DNA from: CBDDBX01 sp965225955
GTDB lineage: Bacteria; Acidobacteriota; Aminicenantia; UBA2199
DNA length: 64,000 nucleotides
Assembly: GCA_965225955.1 (NCBI GenBank)
Contig: CBDDBX010000029.1
Location: 1-64,000 of the forward strand
Reading direction: 5' to 3'
In this document: piece by piece, positions 8,342-18,500 of the stretch
How the letters are laid out: every line of letters begins with the position of its first letter
Numbering within the stretch: position 1 is the first letter of the stretch
Notes under the pieces: model-generated
Told to the model about the DNA's origin: nothing
The model's database searches: none
The model's input: the letters and a program-made list of their open reading frames with translations, nothing else
Program-made: the position numbers and the translations under genes

Positions 8342-9049
8342 CTATTTTTTTCTGTACATGAATTGCCAGGTTATAATTTCTGACAGAGGTACCATCTCTA
8401 TTTCCGGATCAGCTACACTGCAATTCTGTTTTTTACAGACTGAGAACTGATACTCATGGTCCTCAAAATTCCACAAACATATATCTTCAGCTCTTCCTTC
8501 ACTGTTAAAGATTCTCCACCCGTCGTAAGTTTCTGAAACCGAACAGGAGTTGAGAGGAGCCATAAGCCCGCATCCAAGGAGTTTTAAATAGCTCTCTTTG
8601 AGGGTCCAGATCTTATAAAAGTATCTGCATCGATCCTTCTCTTCAAACTCTTCGAGTAATCTCTTCTCATCTTCAGAATAGAAGCTTCGGGCGATATCTG
8701 TATGTCCGGGATTCATAAACTCCACATCAACTCCAATGGGACTGGTTCCCAGACCGCAGATTACACGGTTAACGGAGTGGCTGATATTAAAAAACAGATT
8801 CTGCTGATTCTTCAGCTCCGGCTTCCTGTACACCCCATAAGAGAAAGCTACCTCTTCTTTTGGGATTCCATACTCTCTCCATAACATATAACGGAGCAGA
8901 TACTCTCCACACATTGAGCGTATACGGTCTGCCTGAAAACGGAAGTTTCTGATTCTCCGGTATTTTTCATCACAAAGCAGATCTTCCATAGCTTCAAGCT
9001 CTGAATAAAGTGATGTGTCAGATATATCTATAAGCCCCAGTTTAAACAT
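8342..9049 (-). CDS. Sfp-type 4'-phosphopantetheinyl transferase
   Basis: The protein carries the family motifs GVDVEFMNPG (Mg-binding Asp) and YKIWTLKESYLKLLG (W-x-x-K-E-[SA]-x-x-K), and it moves phosphopantetheine from CoA to carrier-protein serines. I place the start at 9049 (235 residues). There ATGTTTAA overlaps the stop of the upstream NRPS gene by eight bases, and the protein begins MFKLGLID as Sfp homologues do. A longer reading from 9112 adds 21 residues of no family character. It is the only such gene in the operon and presumably activates all its carrier domains. Confidence 0.93.
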   Translation of the reverse strand: MFKLGLIDISDTSLYSELEAMEDLLCDEKYRRIRNFRFQADRIRSMCGEYLLRYMLWREYGIPKEEVAFSYGVYRKPELKNQQNLFFNISHSVNRVICGLGTSPIGVDVEFMNPGHTDIARSFYSEDEKRLLEEFEEKDRCRYFYKIWTLKESYLKLLGCGLMAPLNSCSVSETYDGWRIFNSEGRAEDICLWNFEDHEYQFSVCKKQNCSVADPEIEMVPLSEIITWQFMYRKK

Positions 9050-11441
9050 CAAACTGAACTCTCCCTCTGCGTCTTCCTGCAACCCGCCTCCGCTTAGCTG
9101 CAATCTCTTCAAACTGTTTTCTGATATCTTCTGCAGGAGTCTTCTTCTGCAGAAGCCAGTCTCTTATCTTATCTACTGAAGGGTAGTTAAGAATATCCAC
9201 CATCTCAACAGTAAAGCCTGTCTCTTTATGGATCTCCTGTTTCAGTTTAAAGAGCATTATTGAGGTTCCTCCCTGTTCAAAAAAGGAGCTCCCCGGCGCA
9301 ACAGAGTCTGCAGCCAGTGTTGTTTTCCATGCCCTTATGAGTTTAGTTGTAAGATCTCCCTCTTCACCACTGTAACTCTTCTCTTCTGATTCAGGAAGTT
9401 CAGGTGAAGTCAGTTCCACACTCTCAAGGGCACTACGATGGGGCTTACCATTTGCGTTGAGTTCAATACTTTTCATCAACACAAAGCGGTAAGGCACAAC
9501 TGCTCTGTTTATATGCTTCTCCATGAAAGCAGTAATTTCAGAATCATCAGGAGCTTTTCCGCCATCACTTAATGTGTAGAACCCCACAAGACCGGTCTGC
9601 TTTTTAATAACCACCCCTTCCCTGATTCCGGGATATGCTTTCAGAATCCCTTCGATCTCTTCAAGTTCAACTCTCTGTCCATTAATTTTTATCTGATTAT
9701 CTTCTCTTCCTGCAAACCTGAGTACTCCACTCTCATCAAACCAGACGATATCTCCGGTATTATAGAGCACCTCAGCATCTCCGAAAGGGTCTTTTGAAAA
9801 CCTGTTCCCATTTCTTTCAGGATTAATGTATGTATTTACTGTACCTGTTCCCCCAAGCCATAAGGTTCCTTTCACTCCCGGAGGGCAGATCTTTTTCAGA
9901 TTGTTCAGCACATAGGCTCTCTTATTGTAGACAGGTCTCCCCAGAGGCACTTTATCCATAGCCAGAAGCTCCTCTTTTGAAAAACTGTGCCACACAGAGA
10001 CACTGGTACTTTCTGTAGGGCCGTAAACATTACCAAAAGCTGCCTGACAACGATTGAGTCTGCACCAGTTAACTATCTTCTCTCTCTCAAAGACATCGCC
10101 TCCGAGAATCACATATTTAACCTGATCAAGCTCCCGGTAACTACTGTAACGAACAGTTTCAAGAAGGGCATTGAAGAGTACAGGAACACAGTTAATATGG
10201 GTTACTTCAAGCTGTTCAACTATTCTGGCTATTCCAAAGGTATCATAGAGCTCCTCAGGCCCCATAACAATAGCTCCTCCCATTAAAAGCGGAGAGTATA
10301 TATTCTTAACTGAAGCATCAAAACCGAAGCTGTTTAACTGGATAATTCTGGAGTTCTCATCAATACTAAAGGCATCTATATACCAGTAACAGAGGTTCTT
10401 TAAAAACTCCTCACTTATAACAGTCCCTTTGGGGGTTCCGGTTGTACCTGATGTATAGACGATATAACTATCAGGCTTTCCCTTTAATTCAGTTTTTACT
10501 ACTCCTTCTTTCCCTCTGCAGGATACAGCATCCACAACAGGAACAGAGTAGTTATCAGATCTGACACCCCCGGTATTTATAAGGCAGTTAACCCCACTCT
10601 CTCTGAGTATAAAATTCCTTCTCTCCACCGGAGCTCTGGCATCAAGAGGTACATAGACGCCACCAACGGCTGCGATAGCAACTACTGAAGCAATAGTTTC
10701 AATCTTCTGACTACAGAGAACCCCTACCCTGTCACTCTCCTTAACCCCTCTCTTCTGCAATTCTGAAGCAATTGACAGAGAGTAGTTATACAACTCCTCA
10801 TAAGTGAGGGACTCTTCTTCAGAACAGACAGCGATTCTGCTCCGGTATTTCCTGAAACTCTTCTCAAAGAGATCCGCAATATGCCCTTCTGGAATATCCC
10901 TCTTCTCTCCCTGCCACTTCTCAAAATAGTCCCTCCTTTCAGATTCTGTAAAAAGAAGAGTGTCTTTAATCAGGATAGTGCTATCCCTTCTGATCTCATT
11001 AACTACTCTGTATATGTATTCTATATATGTATCAATATCTTCACTGGAGATGGAATCTGTAAAAGAGCATATAAGCCTTTTATTCTCTACTCCTATAGTC
11101 AGGAAATCCCCATTGGTAAGTTCCTCTCTGTAATCTTTCTGATTAAAAAGGGCAACAGCCTCTCCGGACTCCTCCTCCCTGCTCATGTTTCCGGCACTCT
11201 TCAGAAGAGTGTTAAGGAGGGAACGGAGTCTAATACTATCATGAGGTACCAGAGAGGTGTATGAGAAACCATTCTCTTCCAGAAGTCTTATATTTGTCTT
11301 TTCTCTGCCGGACAGATTGTATAAAACCACAGCAAGAGCTGCTCCCAGAACCACCTTCTCAATCCGGGAATTTCCACGGATAATAGTATCAAGACTACCT
11401 CTTACATCTTCAGGTATTGTAAAAATCTTAACAGAACTCAC
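9042..11441 (-). CDS. NRPS protein: half condensation domain, adenylation, carrier (C'-A-T)
   Basis: Of 799 residues, 1-180 resemble only the C-terminal half of a condensation domain (no HHxxxDG). An adenylation domain spans about 190-690: A3 YTSGTTGTPKG at 328-338, A5 NVYGPTEST, A7 YNTGD, A8 GREDNQIKINGQRVELEEIE and A10 NANGKPHR. A carrier domain follows with FFEQGGTS and phosphopantetheine Ser727. The pocket region begins FDASVKNIY. I do not recognise its specificity. A truncated N-terminal C domain is usual at modules that start a chain or take their partner in trans. It overlaps the thioesterase gene upstream by four bases. Confidence 0.9.
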   Translation of the reverse strand: MSSVKIFTIPEDVRGSLDTIIRGNSRIEKVVLGAALAVVLYNLSGREKTNIRLLEENGFSYTSLVPHDSIRLRSLLNTLLKSAGNMSREEESGEAVALFNQKDYREELTNGDFLTIGVENKRLICSFTDSISSEDIDTYIEYIYRVVNEIRRDSTILIKDTLLFTESERRDYFEKWQGEKRDIPEGHIADLFEKSFRKYRSRIAVCSEEESLTYEELYNYSLSIASELQKRGVKESDRVGVLCSQKIETIASVVAIAAVGGVYVPLDARAPVERRNFILRESGVNCLINTGGVRSDNYSVPVVDAVSCRGKEGVVKTELKGKPDSYIVYTSGTTGTPKGTVISEEFLKNLCYWYIDAFSIDENSRIIQLNSFGFDASVKNIYSPLLMGGAIVMGPEELYDTFGIARIVEQLEVTHINCVPVLFNALLETVRYSSYRELDQVKYVILGGDVFEREKIVNWCRLNRCQAAFGNVYGPTESTSVSVWHSFSKEELLAMDKVPLGRPVYNKRAYVLNNLKKICPPGVKGTLWLGGTGTVNTYINPERNGNRFSKDPFGDAEVLYNTGDIVWFDESGVLRFAGREDNQIKINGQRVELEEIEGILKAYPGIREGVVIKKQTGLVGFYTLSDGGKAPDDSEITAFMEKHINRAVVPYRFVLMKSIELNANGKPHRSALESVELTSPELPESEEKSYSGEEGDLTTKLIRAWKTTLAADSVAPGSSFFEQGGTSIMLFKLKQEIHKETGFTVEMVDILNYPSVDKIRDWLLQKKTPAEDIRKQFEEIAAKRRRVAGRRRGRVQFDV

Positions 11442-12184
11442 GCCACTCTCTCCTTACGAAAGATTACCTTCTCAATAATTTCAGCAATCTCACTTTTATG
11501 CTCTGTTAAGTAGAAGTGGCCTCCTTCAAAAACAGACTCTCCCAGATATCCTCTGCTGTTCTGTCTCCAGGTACCCAGCTCCCCGATACTGGTGTGAGTG
11601 TCCCGGTTTCCACCAAAAGCATACATAGGGCAATCCAGAATATCTGTATGGTTCCACTCATAATTCTGATAGAGATTCAGATCTCTCTTTATAATAGGCA
11701 TGAAGTATTCCATAAACATGCTGCTCTTAAGGAGAGAATTTGTAGTTCCTTCAAGATAGACCAGGCTGTCTGAAATCTCTTTATCCGTAATCCCCAGACT
11801 GCTTCTCTTCTTGTTAAAAGGACTCTGGGTTCCTGAAACAAAAAGCCCCTGAGGCTCCCTTTTGCAGATCTCCTTTGCTGCATATGCAACTTCAAGACCG
11901 ATAACAGAACCAAGACTGTGACCAAAGAGAGCAAAACCTTTACTGAAGAGTTCGGAATTTTCCCTTACAAAGATTTCTGCCAGCTCCTGTATAGAGTCGG
12001 GCATCGACTCCCTGATTCTGTTCTCCCTTCCGGGCATCTGTACAGGCAGAATATTGATATTATCTGAAAAGCTATCCCCCCACTCTTTAAAAAAAGCAGC
12101 ACTTCCACCTGCATGGGGAAGACAGATAAGATTAATATCTGCTCCCTCTCTTACATCTTTATACTTTATCCATCTACTACTCAT
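11438..12184 (-). CDS. Type II thioesterase
   Basis: This 248-residue alpha/beta hydrolase has the NRPS/PKS editing-thioesterase signature: LPHAGGSAAFF, VQMPGRENR, nucleophile Ser90 in FGHSLGS and the catalytic His in EGGHFYL. Such enzymes clear misprimed or stalled acyl groups from carrier proteins. It sits between two NRPS genes, 15 bases after one and overlapping the next by four. It is one of three stand-alone thioesterases in the operon and the one that looks most canonical. Confidence 0.92.
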   Translation of the reverse strand: MSSRWIKYKDVREGADINLICLPHAGGSAAFFKEWGDSFSDNINILPVQMPGRENRIRESMPDSIQELAEIFVRENSELFSKGFALFGHSLGSVIGLEVAYAAKEICKREPQGLFVSGTQSPFNKKRSSLGITDKEISDSLVYLEGTTNSLLKSSMFMEYFMPIIKRDLNLYQNYEWNHTDILDCPMYAFGGNRDTHTSIGELGTWRQNSRGYLGESVFEGGHFYLTEHKSEIAEIIEKVIFRKERVA

Positions 12185-12199
12185 TGTGAAATCTCCGGT

Positions 12200-13957
12200 T
12201 TAAAAATCCTTAAGAAGCTGATCCAGTTCACTGCTCACCTTAACTGAACCACCCTCCTTTTGTGCACCACTCCTCTCTTTCTCCCACATAACCTGAGCAA
12301 GTTCCCTGACACTTCCATTATGAAAGAATTCATTAAGAGTGATTCTGAGACGACCTGCAATTTTAAGTGCCTCATCCTGGGTTAAGCCTGCTCTTCCGAT
12401 TTCCGTGCCGGAAAAAGCCTTAATTCCCTTAACCTCTTCAATCTCTTTCAGAACCTTCTGTTCCTGTTCATCTATCTTCCGGTCAAACTCTTCAAGTTTC
12501 CGAAAATCCACCTTACCATTCATAGTCAGAGGCATAGGATTTACCTTCATCCACCTTGCGGGAATCATGTACTGACTCAATCTCTTACCAAGTTTCTCTT
12601 TAAGAGCTGCCTGCTTCTCTTCTGTGGGTCCTGAGTAGTAAGCTACAAGCTGTTTGTTTCCATCAAGATCCCTTGCTTTAACAAGGGCATTATCCACTCC
12701 ATCAATCTCTTTAATTACATGCTCTATTTCTGTTAACTCAATTCTGTATCCATTAAGCTTTATCTGATCATCGAAGCGTCCGAGACAGTCATACAGACCT
12801 GGTTCAATCTCTCTTACCAGATCTCCGGTTCTGTACCACCGGGCTCCCTGAAAATCGAAGAACTTCTCTCTGTTGAGACTATCTCTGTTAAAATAGCCGT
12901 TACAGAGGTTTCCTCCACTTACACAGAGCTCACCGGTTTCCCCATTTTTAACAGGTTTCAGATTCTTATCCATAAGCACCATACCTACCCCTTTAAGAGC
13001 TCTTCCCACAGGAAGCCTGACTCTCTCAAAATCCCTATCTTCCACCAGATGGCAGGTAGTCATAACAGTGTTCTCTGTAGGGCCGTAAACATTTGTTACA
13101 TCAATATGTGGGCTGAAGGTCTTGACCTTCTTTACATGACTTACCGACAGGGCACTTCCACCAATCATAATGTGGTAAAGAGAATCAAATATAGTGTAAT
13201 CCTGTTCACAGAGCTGATGGAACAGGCTGGTTGGAAGAAATACAGCTGTAATATCCTCCTTTTTAAAAACCTCTTTTATGGTTTCTGCTCCCAGCAGCTT
13301 AACCTTATCAGTGAAAACCAGGCATCCACCTGACAGGAGAGTCTCCCACACCTCGTAGGCGCACCCGTCAAATCCCGGTGAGAAAGTCTGAAGCACTCTG
13401 TGCTCTCTGCCTATATCCTTAAAACTCTCACTTTCAAGGAGGTTGAGCATATTACTATTGCTCAGATCACAGCCTTTGGGATAACCAGTGGTACCGGAAG
13501 TATATATTCTGTATACCTGACTGCAGGGCTCTCTGGTTAAAGGTTCTTTACTACTGCAAAGATCTCTGTACTCATCAACCACCACCATCTCTGTACCCTC
13601 AAATCTGTAGCTGTACTCTTCAGAAGTAAGACAGGTAACCTTAATGGCTGAATCCTTAATAAGAAATTCTGTTCTCTCATAAGCCTCATCCTGATTAATG
13701 GGTATACAGAAGCTTCCGGCTTTAATAATACCCAGTATTGCCACTACAAATGCCGGGCATCTTGAAGCAATAACTCCTACGCCATCTCCTTCAGATACTC
13801 CATATTCTGCAAGTTCACCGGCTACATAATCAGACCATTTGTCCAGTTCATCATATGTATAAACTTTATCATTAAATTTCAGAGCCTCTCCGGCTCTGCT
13901 CTCTTCTACAACTTTTCTGAAATTCTCAATAAGAGTATTAAAACTCAAATTCCCCAT
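12200..13957 (-). CDS. Stand-alone NRPS adenylation protein with a degenerate carrier-like tail
   Basis: It holds a complete adenylation domain: YTSGTTGYPKG, GFDGCAYEVWE, NVYGPTENT, YRTGD, GRFDDQIKLNGYRIELTEIE and MNGKVDFRKL. The last 70 residues look like the remnant of a carrier domain (ITLNEFFHNGSVRELAQVM), but the GGxS serine motif is gone (RAGLTQDEA), so it cannot be pantetheinylated. I chose the ATG at 13957 because GAGGAGG lies nine bases before it; an ATG 18 bases further up lies on the ribosome site itself. The start overlaps the end of the carrier-condensation gene, which has a free carrier and is the obvious partner in trans. Confidence 0.88.
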   Translation of the reverse strand: MGNLSFNTLIENFRKVVEESRAGEALKFNDKVYTYDELDKWSDYVAGELAEYGVSEGDGVGVIASRCPAFVVAILGIIKAGSFCIPINQDEAYERTEFLIKDSAIKVTCLTSEEYSYRFEGTEMVVVDEYRDLCSSKEPLTREPCSQVYRIYTSGTTGYPKGCDLSNSNMLNLLESESFKDIGREHRVLQTFSPGFDGCAYEVWETLLSGGCLVFTDKVKLLGAETIKEVFKKEDITAVFLPTSLFHQLCEQDYTIFDSLYHIMIGGSALSVSHVKKVKTFSPHIDVTNVYGPTENTVMTTCHLVEDRDFERVRLPVGRALKGVGMVLMDKNLKPVKNGETGELCVSGGNLCNGYFNRDSLNREKFFDFQGARWYRTGDLVREIEPGLYDCLGRFDDQIKLNGYRIELTEIEHVIKEIDGVDNALVKARDLDGNKQLVAYYSGPTEEKQAALKEKLGKRLSQYMIPARWMKVNPMPLTMNGKVDFRKLEEFDRKIDEQEQKVLKEIEEVKGIKAFSGTEIGRAGLTQDEALKIAGRLRITLNEFFHNGSVRELAQVMWEKERSGAQKEGGSVKVSSELDQLLKDF

Positions 13958-15506
13958 AATCTTCTGCCTCCTCACTACCAGTGAGATCTTTGATGTTCAT
14001 GTTCAGAGCCTCTTTTCCAAGGCTGTCCAGAAAATCTTCAAAATCCCTGGCCATCTTATTAACAAGAGCCTGATCTATAAAACTCTTTCTGAAAGTAAAT
14101 GCCACTCTGTAGTTTCCGTCAAAAGCCCCTACAATAAACTCAAAATCACTCATCTGCTTAACTTTCAGAAACTCAAGATGCCCCACTTTAAGATCATCTG
14201 CTACAGTCTCTTCCCTGTTTTCCACTATGTAGTTGAAGTGGTAGCGGTTTGGAAGGTTCTTATCAACCTTAAACTCATCTATCATCTCTGCTACATATTC
14301 AAAAGGAAGCACTCCGTGACTTATATTCTGTGAAACCTCTTCCTGAATCTTCTTCAGATACTCTCTGAACTTCACATCTCTATCTGCATAAATCGTAGAA
14401 AGACTTCTGCTTACCAGCAGCCCCGGCTGATTCTGTAACTGAGGCATTCCCCTCATATTTACAGGAAAACCCACAGGCACAGATTCACTGCCTGTTACCT
14501 TACTTAAGAAGAGTTTAAAAAGTCCCAGAAAAACAGTATAGAGAGAGCTCTGACTCAACATTCCCAGCTCTTTTACAAGCTCTGTACGGGACTCATTAAG
14601 AACTATCTCTTCAAATACCGGATCTTCTGTAAGAGAAGAGCCTTTCACTGAGGCATAAGGTATGAGTCCCGGTGTTTTGAGATCTCTCAGTTTATCCTTC
14701 CAGTAGTTAATATACTTCCCATGATCCAGCTGATTTCTCTGCCAGGATGCAAACTTCAGGTAGGTGTCATCTTCTGGTTTTTCCTGCTCCTCTCCCTTCT
14801 TAAGGCTTCTGTACTTATCCAGAATATCCTTCAGTACTATCTGGAAAGTAATCTCATCTCCTACAATATGGTGCATCCCCATAACAAGACGATATCTATC
14901 TTTCTCTCTTACAAGATAGAAGAGAAGCAGCTCCTCACCACTATCAGGACCTAGTTTACTGTTTATATCTTCCACCACCTGCTCCCAGGTAGCAGGCTCA
15001 TCTGATTTCAGCTTAATATCCCTGTTCTTTACAGGAACCATAAAGCCTCTGCCACTACTGTCTCCTGTAAACTTCACATTAAAGGCTGAATACTTTCTGA
15101 TAGTTTTACGAACAGCTGTCTCCATAACTGAAATATCCAGATCACCTTCAATCTGCACAGAGCCAATAATATTGAAGATGGTTGATCTGTAGATCATATG
15201 GTGTTGCCATACTCCCTCCTGCTGAACCGATAACTCTATCTTTTCAGCATCGGGAATAGTAAATCCCTTAAAGCTGTACTGAGTATCTTCATCAAAATCG
15301 TACTCAACGCTATCTATAATGTCCTTCAGACAGGGTTTCATGAAGATTTTTTCAAAAGAGAGTCTTCCGTTAAACCTTATATAGATCTCATTAATCAGCT
15401 CTGCAGCTTTAAGAGAGTCTCCTCCCATAACAAAGAAGTTGTCATCCTCATTAATCTCTTTCTCTCTGCAGATCTGCCTTACAAGATTCAGAATCTTATT
15501 TCTCAT
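13938..15506 (-). CDS. NRPS protein: carrier plus condensation domain (T-C)
   Basis: Of 522 residues, 1-75 are a carrier domain with phosphopantetheine Ser31 in FFVMGGDSL. Residues 90-490 form a condensation domain with the active-site motif MHHIVGDE (His212, His213, Asp217). The usual Gly after the Asp is Glu218, a change at a structural rather than catalytic position. There is no adenylation domain, so the carrier must be charged by another protein, most simply the adenylation protein encoded immediately downstream. It overlaps its upstream neighbour by four bases. Confidence 0.9.
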   Translation of the reverse strand: MRNKILNLVRQICREKEINEDDNFFVMGGDSLKAAELINEIYIRFNGRLSFEKIFMKPCLKDIIDSVEYDFDEDTQYSFKGFTIPDAEKIELSVQQEGVWQHHMIYRSTIFNIIGSVQIEGDLDISVMETAVRKTIRKYSAFNVKFTGDSSGRGFMVPVKNRDIKLKSDEPATWEQVVEDINSKLGPDSGEELLLFYLVREKDRYRLVMGMHHIVGDEITFQIVLKDILDKYRSLKKGEEQEKPEDDTYLKFASWQRNQLDHGKYINYWKDKLRDLKTPGLIPYASVKGSSLTEDPVFEEIVLNESRTELVKELGMLSQSSLYTVFLGLFKLFLSKVTGSESVPVGFPVNMRGMPQLQNQPGLLVSRSLSTIYADRDVKFREYLKKIQEEVSQNISHGVLPFEYVAEMIDEFKVDKNLPNRYHFNYIVENREETVADDLKVGHLEFLKVKQMSDFEFIVGAFDGNYRVAFTFRKSFIDQALVNKMARDFEDFLDSLGKEALNMNIKDLTGSEEAEDYGEFEF

Positions 15507-18500
15507 TTTTCCATCCCTTCTTCTAAAAAGCCTACTTTCCTGCAGTGGTTAAGCATCTTTTTTACATGAGAATCTGTAACTTCAGGCCACTCAAATCCAA
15601 GACTCTTCAGAAGCGCTGCGGTTTTTCCTGAAGCAATCTGAAAATGTGTACTATCTGTTGAGTCAAACATCTGGGAGTGAAGAATAATATTTCTGACATA
15701 ATCCCCCAGTTCACTGTTTTCATAGTTCTCATACAGAAAATCCAGATAGTTGTGAAAGCATTGAGACTCTACTTCATATCCACTGCTGTTTATAAACTTA
15801 CCCAGCTGAACCAGGCTTATTCTACGATTATTAAATACATGGAAGGTTCCGTTCTCCAGGACATTCTGATTAAGAAGGGTAATAATAGCTCTGCCGGTAT
15901 AGTCGATAAATGAGAAATCCAGGGACTCAGCCTCCATACCCGGAAGCACTTTCAGGGCAATAACAGCTTTTACCATTCTGTAGAACCCGTTATCTTCAAT
16001 ATTCTCCTGGAATTTTCCGGTTTCTGAATCTGCAATCAGATTCCCTACTCTGTATATAGCACTGTTCAGACCATCCTCTCTTGCCTGAAGCACCACCTTT
16101 TCAGCTTCAATCTTTGTCTGAATGTAGTAGTTACTTACCTGCTGCCCCGCATCGTAATCATCTTCTGTAAAGTAGTAGTGTCTCTTATCAGGTATCTTTC
16201 CTGTTGCAACTCCGGTGGTTGAGATATGGTGGTAATCTTTTCTGCGATTATCAGAGGCAAAACGGATCAGTCTTTCGGTGCCTTTAACATTAACATTATG
16301 AAAATCTTCATACTCTCCGTAATGCTTCACAATTGCTGCACTGTTTATTACGCAGTCCACTTCATCTGTTAAACTCTCATACTTCTCTTCTGTGAGTCCC
16401 AGATTGTCAAGGCTTATATCTCCGGTGAGAATTTCGATTCTATCTCTGTAACTGTCAAACTGAGTCTGGTTAAAATGGTACCCATATTTAGTACGTACTC
16501 TTCTTTCAGAGTCATCAGGATTCTTACCTCTAACCAGTATGCAGATTCTGCTGTCTGTATCTTTCAATAAGCTGTGGAGGAGATTAATTCCCAGGTATCC
16601 CGTTGATCCCGCAAGAAGGATTTTTCCATACCTCTTTCCTGTTTTATCAGCTTCCGGCCTGCTGTATTCAACAAGTTCACTGCTGTACCTGTTGATACTT
16701 CTTCTGTACTCCTCATCAACCTCAGCAGCTTTTGCTGCAACCTCTTTAATCTCCTCTATCTTCTGCTTCAGTCTTCCCTTTTTAAAAGTAACCCTCTTTG
16801 AAAGGGATGATATATTCTGGCACTGAAACAGATCGTTTATATCCACTTCAAAATCCATAGACATATTAAATACAGCACGAACAGCTTTCAGAGAGTTACC
16901 TCCAATTTTAAAGAAGTTGTCCATAACACCTATCCGGCTCACATCCAGAACCTCCTTCCAGATATCTGCGATTCTCTTCTCCACCTCTGTGGCAGGAGGA
17001 ACATAATCCGCCTTTCCCTGTAACATATTGTCTGGATCAGGTAGTGCCTTCCGGTCTGTTTTACCGTTTAATGTGAAGGGAATCTCATCTATTTTTGTGA
17101 AGGAGTCGGGTATCATATAAGATGGCAGCAGTGCTGCAATATAAGCCTTCATTTCGTCCGTATCCAGCTCAATGTCTGAAACATAATATGCAGAGAGATA
17201 CTTGTTACCATTACTGTCCTCTCTATCGATAACAACTGCATCTTTAATCAGTTCATAATCCCTGAGAGTTTTTTCTATTTCCGAAAGTTCAATTCTGTTG
17301 GACCGGATCTTAACCTGTGTGTCCATTCTCCCGCGAAACTCTATATTACCGTCAGGCAGCCATCTGGCGAGATCCCCGGTTCGATACATCTTTTCTCCTG
17401 TAACAGGGTTTGTTACAAACTTCTCCTCACTAAGTTCCTTACGGTTCAGATAACCCCGGGCCAGACCTGCCCCGGCGATACACAGCTCTCCCTGGGCACC
17501 GACAGGCTGAACCCTGTTGTTCTTATCCAGAATATATACCCGGGCATTTGATATTGGCTTACCAATGGGAATACTGTAGTACTCTCTGTCAACAATAAAC
17601 CTGGTTGTTATTACAGATGCCTCTGCAGGACCATAATTGTTAACCATCTTATAACCAGCTGGTTTATAGATCCTCAGTTTATCTCCTGCAGTCAGAAGAT
17701 AACGGAGAGATCTGTTATGGTACTCCAGAAACTGTTCCGCAATCTGTGTAGGAAGGAAACTTACAGTAATGCTGTTTTTATTAAAATAGTCGTTGAGTCC
17801 CGAAAGGTCCAGTCTCTGATCCTGTCTTATAATATGTACAGTTCCACCTTTCACCAGATATGGACACAACTCCCATATGGAAACATCGAAGCCAAACCCC
17901 GCATATCTGGTAGCACGATCCTCTTCAGTAATCTGATAGTAGTCATTATGCCAGTTGCACAGGTTAACCAGGCCTTTATGCTCAGTTATGGCTCCCTTTG
18001 GTACTCCGGTAGTGCCGGAAGTGTAGATAACATAGGCTAAATTGTCCCCCTTTACTTCAACTCCCGGATGATCTGTTCCCGCCTCCTTTAAGGAAGAGAG
18101 ATCCTGCTGATATTTTTTTCTCTTATAAACAGAATCTCCGGCTCTGCTCTTATTAATGGAGAAGAGAGCATCAAACCTGTACCTGGTGAGTTCGTTTTCC
18201 ACTGTATGTATCTTATCTGAGCAGATAACCTCTTCTATTTCCCTGAAATCTGCCTGAAGATCTTTTAAATAATCCCGTGAGAAGAAGAGCTCCCCTGACC
18301 AGTCGGTTTTGGTTCTGGAACTATTATCAGGATTGGCAGCTTTAAAACCCTTTGTAGATGAGATAAGCTCAGATTTAAGGTTCTGATCCATAACATCACC
18401 AACAAAGATAATGCCTCTATCCTTTATCAGATTGAGAGCCTTATTAAAAACCTTTCTGAAATAGTTATGTCCGTGAAAGTACTGGATAACGCTATTGAGG

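Noticed and set aside
8342..9112. Longer start for the phosphopantetheinyl transferase
   Set aside because: It would overlap the upstream NRPS gene by 71 bases; the ATGTTTAA overlap at 9049 gives a normal family N terminus.
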